64,000 bases of DNA from Pyropia haitanensis (GCA_008729055.1 SDUX01000004.1:2480001-2544000); one strand, 5' to 3'. Shown: positions 1 through 11,191, counted from the stretch's first letter. Translations and numbers: made by a program. Notes: generated from the letters alone by a model not told the origin.

Positions 1-1
1 G

Positions 2-511
2 ACCGGCCCGACGCTGGGGCCTGTCGGCCTCCTCGGCCGCATCAACGAGGCGCGCAAGCGTCGGTCGGCGGCGAATGGCGGCGCCGGCGCCAACGGCGCG
101 ACGACGGCGATTGGGGTGGCGATGGCGGTCGCGCCCGAGTGGCGGGACCGCCTCGAAGAGTCCAAGACGTCGACGCTGCAGCTGGACGGGCGGGTCAGCC
201 CGGACAAGCCGGGCGCGGATGGCAAGGGCGGCGCCGCCGGCGACGGCGCCGACGCGGGCGACGACAAGTCGTCGCCCGCCGGCGGCAAGGCCGACGCCCC
301 CGCCACCGCCGACGCGGCCGGCAGCCCGGCGTCGGCGGGCTCGCCGTCGTCGGCGGCTGGCGCGGCCGCGGCGGCGGCGGCGGCGGCGCCGGGTGGCGGC
401 GGCGCGGAGCCGCTCTTGTCGACGCCGTCGCCGCTGCCGGGCGAGCCGGGCTGGGCGACCGGCGGCCGGCTGCGGATCCCCGACATCTTTGGCACGTCCA
501 CCCTCGCCTGA
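2..511 (+). CDS. 3' end of an unrecognised protein (5' part outside window)
   Basis: The frame is open from the left edge to a TGA at 509-511, giving about 169 C-terminal residues. The first part is mixed and gene-like (a basic EARKRR stretch, then PEWRDRLEESKTSTLQLDG). It is followed by a disordered Gly/Ala/Asp/Ser-rich tail with an alanine run, and ends in a more ordered GRLRIPDIFGTSTLA. I recognise no domain. The mixed composition and ordered terminus make it more likely to be a real 3' exon than chance, but function cannot be assigned. The frame starting at 75 that reads on past 1900 is Arg/Pro-rich, crosses homopolymer runs and overlaps the antisense gene at 1434-2522, so I treat it as an artefact. 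Confidence 0.5.
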   Translation, partial: TGPTLGPVGLLGRINEARKRRSAANGGAGANGATTAIGVAMAVAPEWRDRLEESKTSTLQLDGRVSPDKPGADGKGGAAGDGADAGDDKSSPAGGKADAPATADAAGSPASAGSPSSAAGAAAAAAAAAPGGGGAEPLLSTPSPLPGEPGWATGGRLRIPDIFGTSTLA

Positions 512-1433
512 GCGCCGCGGCACGCGCGCCGCCGCCGCCGCCGCCGTTACCGCGTCGGCGGCGGTGCGGGGGGGTGGCGGCCAGAGGGGGGGGCGGCGCG
601 TGCGCAGCTGCGCGGGGGGGGGGGGGGGGGGGAGAGTAGACAAGAGGCGGCGCGTGCGGGTGGGCGCGCGGCCGGCCGCGGGCGGGGGCGAGCTGCCGGC
701 GGGGCGGGGACCGCCCCGCCGCGCCCCCGCGGTTCTATCTATAGTCTGCTGCTGTCTGGTGTTGTCGTGCGCAGCAGGGGGGGGGGGGGGGTGGGGGTGT
801 GCGGGGCGCATGGAGGGGGGGGGGGGGGGGGCGCCCGCGCGGGTGGTCCGCGCCCATCCGTCGCCCGCGCTGTTCGCCATTTTCTTTTTTTTTCGTTTTG
901 TGTGTGTGTTTGTGTGTGTGTGCGCGCGCGTGCGCGCGCGCGCGCGCGCGTGCGGGGTGGCCCACCCCCTGGGGTCGGGTCTGTTTTTCACAGCCGCAGG
1001 GGGCGTGCAGCCGGCGGAAAAAACCGTGCCGGCGGCGTGGCCAGCACCGGGGGCGGCAGCGTCACGGCGGTGCACAGCCTGTGGGCCGCTTGGTGGGACG
1101 GCGCCCCCGTGGCAGCGGGCGTGTCGTGTGGCTCGGTGTTTCCTGAGGGGGCGGCAGGGGGTAGCAGGCTGTGGTCCCCGTGCTGCCTGCCCGTGGCCCA
1201 GAGATCCAAACCGGCAGTGCCCCCCGCTTGTACTCTGCCATGCCAGGCCCACAGGCCGTCGGCCAAGCCCGCCGCCGTGGCCCACGCGTCGCGAACAAAC
1301 CCGCACGAGTTCCCGTCACGGGGGTAAGCCTGGCTGCTCCCACGCATGCTCGCCCCACGCACCCTCGCCGCCCCCCCCCGCGCGCCATCCACCCACCCCC
1401 CCACCCCCCCCCCCCCCCCTGCTCTGTTACCCG
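512..1433. other. Intergenic, low complexity
   Basis: No gene seen. The stretch holds G runs near 617-632, 776-791 and 818-830, a GT/GC dinucleotide microsatellite at about 899-952, and a C run near 1409-1419. It probably contains the 3' UTRs of the partial gene on the left (+) and of the gene at 1434-2522 (-), which converge here. Confidence 0.6.
899..952. repeat. GT then GC dinucleotide microsatellite
   Basis: Alternating TG/GT units pass directly into alternating CG/GC units, with a few interruptions. Alternating purine-pyrimidine DNA of this kind can adopt the Z form (general knowledge). No gene crosses it convincingly. Confidence 0.8.
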
Positions 1434-2522
1434 CTACCAGTCAATCCGCCCCAGCTTCTTGCCCTCCTCCAAAAAGTCCGTGTGCATCGGCGTCGGGTCC
1501 GGGAAGCCCTTCTCCCTCGCCAGCATCGAATACTTGTAAAAGTAACCGTTGCGGAACTCAAACTCTTTGAGCGACGTCGGGAAGTCTTTGACCGACAGCG
1601 CGTACTCCCGCTGGCGCTCCTCCAGCCGCGGCAGCATGCCGACGGTGAGGGTGAAGCGCACCATCGTGCCCAGCTCGGTCACCATCGCGTCCACGTCGGT
1701 GGCGTAGCGGGTGGCCACCTCCCCCATCGAGACGCCCCCATAAATGGCGCCCACCAGGTTGTACGCGCTGATCCAGATGAGCTTCTCCAGCGTGGACCGC
1801 TGGAAGTCCCGCTCGTGGAGGATGCGGCAAGACATGTTGGCTTCCGCCAGCCGGCCCTGGAGCGAGCCCGCCCACTTGCCGTGCGCAGCGGTGAGGCCGT
1901 CGGGGTGGGAGGCGGTGATGCCGTCAATGGGGGGCTTGCCCAGCTTGGGCACCGCTAGGTACAGGTTGGCGCGCGTGTTGTCCACCAGCGAGTACTTGCG
2001 GAGGATGGGCTCGAGCATCCCGTTTTGGAGAAAGACCAGGTCGTCGCGGCGGCCTTTGGGGCACGCCGTAATAACAGCCTCGAGGTCCTCGGCGCGGGTG
2101 CACACATAGATGGGGCCCGTCCCGTCAGCGGGGATGGTGTCCCCGCGGCCAATGATGGTGTCGCGGCCCTCCCCGTACTTTGCAAGGAGGCTCCCAATGC
2201 GGCCCGTGCCGACAATCGTGGAGGGCATGTCCTTGGTGGCGGGCGGCAGCTCGTTTTGGAGGTACTTGAAGTAGTCCTGCACCGGCTTGGGGTCCGAATT
2301 GACCTGCATCGTAGCGGGGGGGGAGCGCGCCGTGCGCCGCCCGAGCCGCGCGGGCGGGGTGGCCCACAGGGGGGCGCCCGCCACAAAGGCAGAGGGGGCC
2401 ACGGTGATAAGAGGGCGGCAGCGCGAGGCGCCAGTAGCCACCGGCCGGGGCACCAACGGCGCCGCCGCAAAGGCCACGGCGGCCCGGGCAGAGTGCCTGG
2501 CCATCCGGGCGCGCCCCGTCAT
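1434..2522 (-). CDS. Ketopantoate-reductase-like (ApbA/PanE) Rossmann protein, probably plastid
   Basis: 362 residues from the ATG at 2522. The first ~70 residues are Ala/Arg/Pro-rich with almost no acids, like a plastid transit peptide. Met72 (MQVNSDPKP) may lie near the start of the mature part. A nucleotide-binding loop (IVGTGRIGS, residues 103-111) and the segment DDLVFLQNGML match the Rossmann half of ketopantoate-reductase relatives. The C-terminal half is helical (RSTLEKLIWISAYN, then GEVATRYATDVDAMVTELG), as in the ApbA C-terminal domain. Family enzymes use NADPH to reduce 2-dehydropantoate, but this divergent member may act on another substrate. A longer in-frame start exists upstream at 2555, but 2522 gives the more typical leader. 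No intron is needed. Confidence 0.8.
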   Translation of the reverse strand: MTGRARMARHSARAAVAFAAAPLVPRPVATGASRCRPLITVAPSAFVAGAPLWATPPARLGRRTARSPPATMQVNSDPKPVQDYFKYLQNELPPATKDMPSTIVGTGRIGSLLAKYGEGRDTIIGRGDTIPADGTGPIYVCTRAEDLEAVITACPKGRRDDLVFLQNGMLEPILRKYSLVDNTRANLYLAVPKLGKPPIDGITASHPDGLTAAHGKWAGSLQGRLAEANMSCRILHERDFQRSTLEKLIWISAYNLVGAIYGGVSMGEVATRYATDVDAMVTELGTMVRFTLTVGMLPRLEERQREYALSVKDFPTSLKEFEFRNGYFYKYSMLAREKGFPDPTPMHTDFLEEGKKLGRIDW

Positions 2523-4459
2523 CCGACACGAAAAGAAGGGGTCCACGTCCACCACCTGCCTGCCGCTTGCAGGTTGGCAAATGGCTGGTAAGGCTGGGGG
2601 GTAGATGCAGCTGCTGCGAGGTGGATGCGACTGTTGGTCAGCAGCAGGTCCAGTTCACGGGGGCGGAGGCGACGACGACACCAACAGCGACCAGGGCCAA
2701 GCGACAGGGCAATCACCGAGCGTCGCGTGGAGAGAGGACTGGAGGGGGGCGCTGCGCATGGGCTAGCTAGTTCCGCAGCAAATCTCGTGCCGGGTACCAG
2801 ATCAAGTCCAGCAGCGAGCAAGACCGCGCCACCCAGAGCAGACTTACTTGCAATGATTGCGGCACTCCCAGACTGCGAAAAGTGGAAGCGCAGTTTTTCA
2901 CCAAAATACTTGACGTGAATACCCAATAAACTGCGTCGCTCGCCTAGAGCCGTTGCGGGCACCTCACAGGATGTGTAAGCCTTCTCGAGACAAGGTTGAA
3001 GGCCAGTCGGCCTCGTGACCACGCAAGATTCTGCTCTCCATCGTAGATGCGACCAATGTCACAATATCACCGGGACGAGGAACGTCGGGTCGCTCCAGAG
3101 GACGAAAAAGTTGTACAGGGGCCATCTCGCAGACTGTCGCGACCACTCATTGGCTGAAGCGTGGGCGTTCCGCGTTCCCCGCTCGCACCGCTTTGCCGTG
3201 TCTACCCAATAGGGGCGCTACCTTGTGAACGGAGAGCGGAGGAGCTCGAAATCCCCGTGGCACACACGTCCTTGCTGTAGGTGCCCACGACGAAGGTGTC
3301 AGACTGGAGGTGTGGGGCTGTGGTGGCGGCTCGTGCCGCACCTGGAGGCACAGCCGCCCTGCACCGACGAGCCCTTGCGTGACCCCCGCGAGATTCAGCG
3401 TTTGCCTGGCTTGGCTTTCACGTTCTACCGAAATCCTGTTGCTGCCCGCCCCAACAGCCGCTCTGCCCAGTGCCGATTGGGCTGCCTCGCTGGCGGCGCT
3501 GGGTGTGGGGGCCGTGCCCGTCCAGATGCGCTCCGCCCCTCCCTCGTCTGCAGGTGCGCACCCTGTTCGCAGCAGGGTCGTGGCTGACGGTGAGGAGGAT
3601 TCCCAGAGGGCAGCGTACATAGATAGGAGTGTGGCGGCCCGGGGGAGAACAAGAGGAAAAAAAAAAAAAAAAGACGTGGAGAAGAAAAATAGAAGCGATG
3701 GACATGCCACGCACTGTCGGGCGCGTTCACCCCCCCCCCCCCCGCTCAGCCCTCTCTCCCTGTGGCTGCGCTGCTGGACGGGAGCCCCCCATTCGGTCAT
3801 TGTTTTAGTGGCAGCGCGGCAGCACACCCCAGCAGACGCTCGCTTTGGCCAGTCCCCGAATTGGCAGCGCACCGCGTCACCCCCCCCCCCCCCCCCCCCC
3901 CAACATCCACCACCCATCCCCACCTTTGGTCTGCCAGCAGGCAGTCGCGCTCCCTCACCTACCCGCCGCTCCGCGCTCCAACGCCCACGCCGTGGCCTTG
4001 CCCCGCGTCGGCCGCTGCTCTCATCCCCGCCCCGCGTCGGCCGCAGCCCTCGCCCCCACCACCCCGTGCGCGCGTGCCGCTCCTACTGCCAGCGCCCGGT
4101 CCTCGCCCACGCGCCTCCGTGCCTTGGTGTGCGGCGGGCGGGCGAGTGTCGCTGGCCGCGAGCGGCGGCCCCGCGCGCCGTAGGTCGAGCGCGACCGCCG
4201 TTCCCGCCTTTCCCTGCTCTCTCCCCTACCGGCCCACAGCGCGGACCGCTTACCTTGCGCGCTGTCGTCACCCCGTCTGCTGACGCAGTCGATTCGTATT
4301 TGCATTCTCCCCCGCGTGCACCCCTCCTGCCGCCCTCCCCCTGCTCCCCCCCTCCCACCCCCACTCTACTTTCCACCCCCGCACCGCACCCCGTGGCCCG
4401 CCGTATCACATCGCCTGTTGTTTTGCCGCGCTCCGTGCGCTACCGCTCGGCCGCCGTGG
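2523..4459. other. Intergenic region between divergent genes
   Basis: No gene I can support. From 2523 to about 3700 the DNA is less GC-extreme and probably carries the promoter of the antisense gene ending at 1434. An A run lies at 3657-3671 and C runs near 3730-3743 and 3881-3901. From about 3730 to 4455 the + strand is strongly pyrimidine-rich, as in other 5' leaders in this window, and leads to the ATG at 4460. Confidence 0.55.
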
Positions 4460-7400
4460 ATGGAGGCGGGGGAGAGGTGCGCGCCAATGGCACCCCCGCC
4501 TACCGGTGCTGCCGCTGGCGCCTTTGCGCCTGGCAGCAGCGGCGGTGGCGGTGGTGCTGGTGGAGGGGGTGGTGGCGGTGGTGGCGGCAGCGGCAGCGGC
4601 AGCGGCAGCGGCAGCGGCAGCGGCAGCGGCAGCGGCGGCGGGGAGGGTGCCCGCGGCGGTGCGGCTGCGCTCCGCCGCTCCTCCCGCACCCGCCGAGCGG
4701 CGCCGCGGGCGCCGTCGCCACCCACCCCCCCCCCCGCGAGTCTGACGTGAGCGACGAAGGCGGCTATGGCGGTAGTGGCGGTGGCGGCGACGGCAGCGGG
4801 CTGGGCTTGCCCGCTCCCGGCCTGGTAGGTGGCCTTGCCTCGACACCCCCTCCTCGGTACGGCGGCGGGTCGTCGGCGTCCCCTTCCCTGCGGTCCGCTC
4901 CGTCGCCAACGACGCCTGGCGCGGGCGACGGTGGCCCCGACGGAGAGGCCGAGGCGGACCTCTTTTTTGGGGCCCCACCGCCGCTAGCGGCCATGTACGA
5001 CCCGGTGGCATATGGGATTGAGGAGGAGGCGGCGGTGGGGGTAGAGGGGGGGGAAGGGGGGCTCGAACTCCTCCATATGCCCAACGTGCTGTTCCAGCCG
5101 GGCCCGGCCGACGCGGCCGCGGCGATAGGCGGTGGGGGGGGGCTGCCTCTGGGGGGATGGGCATTGATGGGGGGTCTGGCAGTGGCCGACGGCCAGCCGT
5201 CGGGGCGGCGACCGCGGCTGGCGGGGGGGAGGACGCGACCGTGACCGTGACCGGCGGCGGCATGGCGGGTCTACCCCAGGTGCGGCCGGGGTGACTGGCG
5301 GCACCCGACCCGCCGGCGCGGGTCCGCCCAAACCCGGTACTGTCGACGGCGCAGGCGACGGCGATGACCCAACCTCCCCCGCGACGCCCGCCAGCAAGTC
5401 GCGCCCCCGGGCGCGCCCCCGTGGCCGTGCGCGCCTGTCCGCTCTCCCCCCCGGCAGCCGCGCGTGCGGTGTGTGCGAGGCGCGTCACGACGGCACGTAT
5501 GGGAATGGGCGGTACTGCAGTTCGCGGTGCTCCAAGCGGGTTGGCGCCATCACGGCGTGGCAGCGACGGCGGGACGCGGACCTTGCCGCGGCCTCCGCAT
5601 CGGGAGAGGGGGCGGCGGCGGGGGCGGGGCGGGGCGGGGCAGGGGGTGCTGGCTCCCACCCGGGGCCTGACCGCAAGCGCGCGCGCGTGGGCGCCAAGGC
5701 CGCTGCCGCATCGGGGAGGCCGGGGGGGGCAGGGGCCGCACCGCCGGGGGGGGCGGCCGCCGCCGTCGCGGGAGGAGTTGCGGGACGACCTGGACCAGCG
5801 GCTGGGCCTACCGGCGCTGCCGCCGCTGCCGCAGCCACGCTACCGGTTCGGGCGCCACCGGCCGGTGGGAGTGCCGGCGGGGGGCCCCGGCTACCTCCAC
5901 CCCCCCCACCACCACCACCACCGCCGCCGCCGCCACGGTCTGCAGCGGGAGCAAGCGGGACGCCTGTCCGTCGCGACACAGCTGCTGCTCGCGTTGCCGT
6001 CGGTCGTATGTTCGGTGCGGGTGGAGGTGGGGCTGGGGCGGATGGCAAACGTGCGGGAGGGGGACGTTCTCCGGCGGGTCGATTACCGGCTGTAGCGGGG
6101 GTACTGGGGGCGCTAGTGCCGCCGCCCCCGGCTGTAGGGAGAGGTGGGGGAGGGGGTGGACGGGGTGCGGTCGGTGGTCGGCCAGGGCCTTCTGGCGCAG
6201 GTGTTGGCAGCAGCAGTAGCACTGGCAGTAGCGGTGGTGGTGGCGATGATGGCGGTAGCGGTGGCGTTAGCGGTGGCGTTAGCGGTGGCGGTAGCGGTGG
6301 CGGTAGCGGTGGCGGTGGCGGTGGTGATGGCGGCTTGGGTGCGGGGGGTAATGCGAACCCTCCTGCCAGCTCCGTTCCCCGCGTTGGTGCTGCTGTCTTG
6401 AGTGCTGCGGGCCTATCCGGTCCTGGCGCTGGCGCTGGGGCGGCGATAGAGATGGCGCTCTCTCTCGGGGGACTCTCCCCCGCGGACCGTACACTCGCCG
6501 GGGAGCGGTTGCAGCTGAGCGTTCGCCGCGGTGTGTGGCGCGACGCGGTCATCGTTGACTATCTCCCGCCATCCCGCACGCACGTAGTGCGCTACGTGGA
6601 CGATGGACGGGTGGGGAATGTGCGGCTGGACGCGAGGCGGTTCCGGTTTGTCTTTGACCCCGCCGGGGGGGGGCGCGCTGAGCGGGGTGAGGCGCCCGCA
6701 ACGGTGGCTGCTGCTGTGAGGGCGGCGGCCGCCGCGGCTGCCGACCAAGGGCCGGCGGTCAGCGGTGCATCGTCCCCTCTGTCTGACTCGACGATCGCGG
6801 GCGGGGGTGGTGGCGGTGGGGTTGCCGCCACCACCGCCGCCGCCGCCGCCTCTGCGACAGCAGGGCCAAGAGGGAGTACTCCCCGCCCGACAGGCACCCG
6901 ACCTGCTTCCAGCAGGCCGGGGGCGTCTCCGTCGGGCGGCCGCGCAGGCGGGCGGTCGATTGCGCCGCCACGGGCACCGCCTGCCGGCGGTGGCGGCCGA
7001 GCCAGCGGTGCCGTCCGCCCCGGTGGTGGTCGCGCTACGCACCCCCCTCGCGGCGCTGGTGGACGAGCGCCCGTCCGGGGCGCTTCCGCCGGTCGAACTG
7101 CTGGTGGCCGCCCCCCGTCCCCCGCATTCCCCGTGAAGCCCGAGGTCGTACCCGTTGGCGTGCATGGCCCACGGTACGGCGACTCGGCGCTGCCGCCTGG
7201 CGCGTCCATGGGCGTCAGGGGTGGCGGGGTGCCGCTGTCGTCGCCGCCACACGGTTCCCAGCGTGGAACCCTACCGGGGGACCCAATGGTCGGCGACGCC
7301 GCCTCGGTGGCTGCCGACGCGGCTGCCACGGCTGCGGCCGTGGTCGCCTGCGGAGCCGCACTTGGCGGCCGCGGCGGCGGTGTTGTGGGCCGCAGTGGCG

Positions 7401-8008
7401 GTAGCGGTGGCCGTGGTGTGTTGGGTGGACGGCTGGGCGCGCCGAGTGCATCCCCCCCGCCGGGTGCCCGTCTGACGCGTTCCCCGTCTGGCGAGGAGGT
7501 GGGCGGCGCGGAGCGCGAGATGCCACCGCTGTTTTCCAATGGCACGCCGGGTGTGCCCGACCTGCCACTCGGTGTCGGCGGCCTGTGTGACCAAGGGCCG
7601 TATGGGGTGGTGGGGCTCCTCGGAGGGGTTAGCGTGGTTGGCGACGGCGTTGGCGTTGGCGGCCGTGGGTCAGTCGGCCTGCCAGACGTGGAGCTGGACG
7701 CGGTGTTTGACGCCGCCTCGGGCCGTGTGGGCGGCGTCGGGGGTGTGCCGATGCCGCCGCCCTTGGCCGCGGGGGTGGGGGCGGCCAGCGCCAGTGGCTT
7801 CGCGCCCATCGGCGCCGGCTTGGGCGGCGACGCTGCCGGTGGAGCGGGGAGCATGGCCGACGATCCCGGCGGGGGCACGTCCATCGAGTCGGACGCGGTG
7901 GGCGGCGCCGACCAGGACGGCGGCGTCGGCGACGTTGGCGTCGACGTGCCCGACGTGACGCCCGTGCAGCGGGTGGTGCGACTGGGCGACGGCTCGTTTG
8001 TGTGTTGA
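4460..8008 (+). CDS. Gly/Ala/Pro-rich protein with CX2C-X13-CX3C zinc motif and Tudor-like segment (frame breaks in 5' part)
   Basis: The uninterrupted main frame is 5291-8008. Numbering from 5291, residues 59-80 hold CGVC, then HDGTYGNGRYCSSRC (C59, C62, C76, C80). This resembles the small 'YGxGRFCSxxC' zinc motif seen in plant and protist proteins. Residues ~415-452 (WRDAVIVDYLPP, HVVRYVDDGRVGNV) resemble a Tudor/SH3-like barrel. The rest is disordered, and the end (PVQRVVRLGDGSFVC) is more ordered. Upstream, the ATG at 4460 opens a coding-like frame (Gly-Ser repeats, SSRTRR) that continues after a C run as RESDVSDEGGYGG and DLFFGAPPP. These join only through shifts at the C run 4725-4735 and somewhere in the G-rich stretch 5134-5291. 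The shifts could be undercalled homopolymers or an unrecognised intron. A nuclear, chromatin or RNA role is inferred from the two domains. Confidence 0.6.
4582..4635 (+). repeat. GGCAGC hexanucleotide microsatellite (Gly-Ser repeat)
   Basis: About eight tandem six-base units encode alternating Gly and Ser in the frame starting at 4460. They lie just downstream of a Gly-rich stretch. Confidence 0.85.
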
Positions 8009-9725
8009 AGGGAGGGGGGGAGGAGGGGTGGGCGGAGGGGGGGGGGGGATGGGGGCTGTGGAGCACCCACACGGCAGAGCGCAGGTCGGTGGTTGCGATG
8101 GGCGCTGCGCACTGGGGGCGGGTGCGTGTACGTGTGGTGCGTCCTATTGTCTGTTTTGGTTGGTTTTTTCTATCTATACGTGTGTTGCACTGAGACGCTT
8201 GCTTGTGGGGCTGTTGCGCCGCCGCGCAGCGCGGGCGGCCGCGCCCACGGTCCGTCTTCCGCCGCGTGGGCGCAGCGGGCGAGGCCCGCCCACCGGCGTC
8301 CCGTGCAACCGTCGCTGCCTCCGCGTGCGGTGTTTCAGCCATGGGGATCCCACAACACCGAGACAGAAGAGCGACCGCCCGCGGGCGGAGGCGCCACGGC
8401 TCGAGGTGGTACCGGGCGTGCGCCCTGAGAGGTTGCGTCTTGCTCCCGTATGTTGTCCTGCAGAGACGGCTGTTGAGCGCACCGCACCTGTCGTGAAAGC
8501 GAGAGGAAGCGCACAAGGAGCGTGTGTTTTCAGATGCAAGAAAAGCGTGTGTCTCTGCGGCGCTGCTTCAGTAGTCGCTTTCTTTACTGTCTTGGGGGGT
8601 GAGGACTGAGTCCGACCCAGCCTTCTCCAGCCCAAGCTGTGCGCCGACGCCTGCAAGGACGAGGCGAGAGTCCACGCCCCCCCTCCCGTCCAGTCATCCC
8701 ATTGGTACGCACGTCGCCCCCTGTAGAGGTCTCCTACAGTGGCCAAGTCCTTTGCTATCCTCGCGCCCACACTTCTCGCCCGAGCTCAGAATGTCGTCCA
8801 GCAGCGCTCCCAGCAGCGCCTGTACCGGTCCTTTGATTACGGAGGCGATTTCAGGCGCGCGTTCACAAGGTGGGCAGTGACCAGCTTTGCAGTCTGTGTG
8901 GAAGGCTGGGGAGGGGGAAAGAGTGCAACTGGAAGCAGACTACTCGAGAGCCGTGACATGTGCGGACGAACAAAGTCGACATTGGCGGGTGGCGTGTATT
9001 GGCACTGACGTGGGGGACGCCTCAAGCAGAGGAGTGGGGACAAACATAGTGGAGGGTGCCGGTGAGAATGTAATCGTCGGGACGCCGTACGCTTGGAGAT
9101 GTGGCTCGCAGAGATCGGGCTGCCGCTCAGGACGCCGCTGGGAACGTTGTCTTCCCAGCCACTGTTGTGAATACAAGTGCGACAGGTTACGCAAGACTCC
9201 ATGAGCTACCAGGCTCTTGTTGCAGGCCCTTTCCCAGCGTTGGTGCTCCTCTCCTGTTCTTCGTGCTCGTCTGCTCTTGTCTCCAATCTTCTCGGTTCTT
9301 CGTGAAGAGAAACAGGCGTAGTCGGTTGCGACAGCAGTAAAATTACTTATTGGTTAGATTGTTGAACAAGTCGTGATCTGACACTTTCCAATTTCAGGGC
9401 CAGCGGATGAATTGCAGGGCCTCCAATCAAATGTGTGATTTGTCGCAAGGCCGTGCGCTCCGAAGCAGCATGGCCTGGTCGTCTGGGAGGTGACGCTGCC
9501 CCGATGGAGCCCCGCTGACGAAGCCGCTGCCGCCGTGGCTATGGGGGCCGTCTATACGGGAGACTAACCCGCGACAGCTGCTCCACGCTGGCCGTCCCGT
9601 TACGGCGGACACAGCTAGCTCTGCCTGCTGCTCCGACGTGTTCCTGCAGCTGTCGCTGGTCTGCCCTGCCATTGCTGTGGAGCCACTTCGTCGCACGTTT
9701 GTTGGGACCCCTCCGCATACCATCC
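8009..9725. other. Intergenic region, possible undetected exons
   Basis: No gene I can support. G runs near 8036-8050 follow the stop of the upstream gene. At 8740-8870 a short stretch after a possible splice acceptor (ctacag, ending at 8739) reads AKSFAILAPTLLARAQNVVQ and then RLYRSFDYGGDFRRAF. That is coding-like, but I found no matching neighbouring exons. The rest is of moderate GC with only short open frames. Confidence 0.4.
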
Positions 9726-10406
9726 ATGAAGGTTAACGCCGACTTTTCCGCGCGGGTCCTCGTGCACTCGTCACAGGTGGACTGGGTGCCGTCCCCCATC
9801 CTCGGCGTGGACCGGCGGATGCTGGACCGCATTGGTGGCGAGGTGGCGCGCGCCACGTCGGTTGTCAGGTACGCTCCCGGCAGCTCCTTCTCGCGCCATA
9901 CCCACGCTGGTGGGGAGGAGTTCTTGGTTCTCGATGGTGTCTTTTCGGACGAGCACGGGGACTACCCGGCGGGCACCTACATCCGCAACCCGCCAACTTC
10001 GGCCCATACGCCTTCTTCCTTGGGTGGCTGCATCATCTTTGTGAAGCTGCGGCAGTTTGACCTCGCAGACCGCACTCCCGTGGTCGTGGACGTAGCCAAG
10101 GCGGAGGCGGTGGCGCCGGCGGGGCGTCCAGGCGTGACCGTCAAGCTGCTCCACGCTGACGATCGAGAGGTGGTGGCCGTTGAGGTGTGGGCGTCAGGGA
10201 CGATGGTTTCGCTGTCTCTGCCGGGAGGAGGAGAGTTGCTGGTGCTAGATGGAACCCTCACAGAGGCCGGGGATCAGCTGCAGCGGCACTCGTGGCTGCG
10301 CATCCCCGTGGGGGGGCGTCTCGACGCGCAGGCGGGGACAGAGGGAGCACGGGTATGGCTCAAGACGGGGCATTTGCGGTTTGTGAATTCACCAGCAGAG
10401 GCCTGA
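9726..10406 (+). CDS. ChrR-type double-cupin protein
   Basis: 226 residues from the ATG at 9726; the frame is open further upstream but without a convincing ATG. The first cupin carries the hallmark pattern of the ChrR/anti-ECF-sigma cupin family: SVVRYAPGSSFSRHTHAGGE, LVLDGVFSDEHGDYPAGTY, then NPPTSAHTP. Likely metal ligands are H58, H60, E64 and H94. A second, weaker cupin (about 120-220: GGGELLVLDGTLTEAGDQL, HSWLRIPVGG) lacks the histidine cluster. In bacteria such domains sense oxidants or bind small ligands. Here the N-terminal zinc-binding anti-sigma part is absent, so the protein is probably a stand-alone metal cupin. No transit peptide is obvious. Bacterial ancestry is inferred from the family distribution as I know it. 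Confidence 0.85.
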   Translation: MKVNADFSARVLVHSSQVDWVPSPILGVDRRMLDRIGGEVARATSVVRYAPGSSFSRHTHAGGEEFLVLDGVFSDEHGDYPAGTYIRNPPTSAHTPSSLGGCIIFVKLRQFDLADRTPVVVDVAKAEAVAPAGRPGVTVKLLHADDREVVAVEVWASGTMVSLSLPGGGELLVLDGTLTEAGDQLQRHSWLRIPVGGRLDAQAGTEGARVWLKTGHLRFVNSPAEA

Positions 10407-11191
10407 GTGGCCGTGTACGGGGGCGGGCGGGAAGAAAGCGAAAGGTGGTCGGCAGGAGCTGCTGCGGAAGGTGGACTGGTTGCAGCTGCCCCGCGAGAAA
10501 GTGTCAAGCGCTGTCTCCCTCGTGCCGATGGAGCGTGCTACGTGAGGGCAGCGACGCAGACGCTCTGTGGAGTAGTGCTGGGTTCTTCTGCCTCCGAGTG
10601 TGCTGTCGGGCAGGCCCTGTTGTCTTCTGTACTGTACTGGTTTCAAGCGCGCGTTGCCGTTTCTGCCCTTTCCCCTTGGTCAGACGTGCGCTTCCTTGCG
10701 CTTTGCTTGTCCGTGGCGACGCGCACGCGTATATTCGTGCCAGAGGAGACGCATCCCAAGAAGGGGGCAGGCTGCTTCACAGCTGTTGTTTCTCATCTGG
10801 CGTCCGTCTTGTGTTTCCAGCCCATGGCGCGTGCAACACTGTAGCTCTTCTCCATCCCAAAACTGTGATCGCGATGTTGCCAGATCTATCCAACCATCGC
10901 CTTCCATTGTCGTGCTCCACTACATGCATTTAGCAGAGGCAGAGGAGCGGAGTACAATTTCACGGCAATGCAGCCGTAGACCGCGTCTGGTCGATTTGTG
11001 TGTGAGGGTTGTGAGCTGGCAATCTCGGCTGGACCCGCAACTGGTGCACCCGACCGTCGCCGCCGCCGCCGCCCCCGCATTCGTGTCTTCACCATTTGGA
11101 CTCAGGGGCGGTGGGGCACTGTTGCCATTGCCGGCGACGTTCTCCGGCGTGGCGGAGCAAGCAGCCGCAGCTGCGAGCCTCACCCCTGACG
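10407..11191. other. Intergenic; promoter and 5' region of THF1 copy A
   Basis: No gene seen. It holds the 3' region of the cupin gene and, toward 11191, the leader of THF1 copy A. It shares no obvious extended identity with the region upstream of copy B. Confidence 0.55.

Noticed and set aside
75..1958. Long plus-strand open frame of 627 codons
   Set aside because: Arg/Pro-rich, crosses several G and C homopolymers and overlaps the well-supported antisense ketopantoate-reductase-like gene.
8739..9008. 89-codon frame reading AKSFAILAPTLLARAQNVVQ
   Set aside because: Begins at GTG after a possible splice acceptor, but no partner exon or family could be found; noted only as a possible exon.
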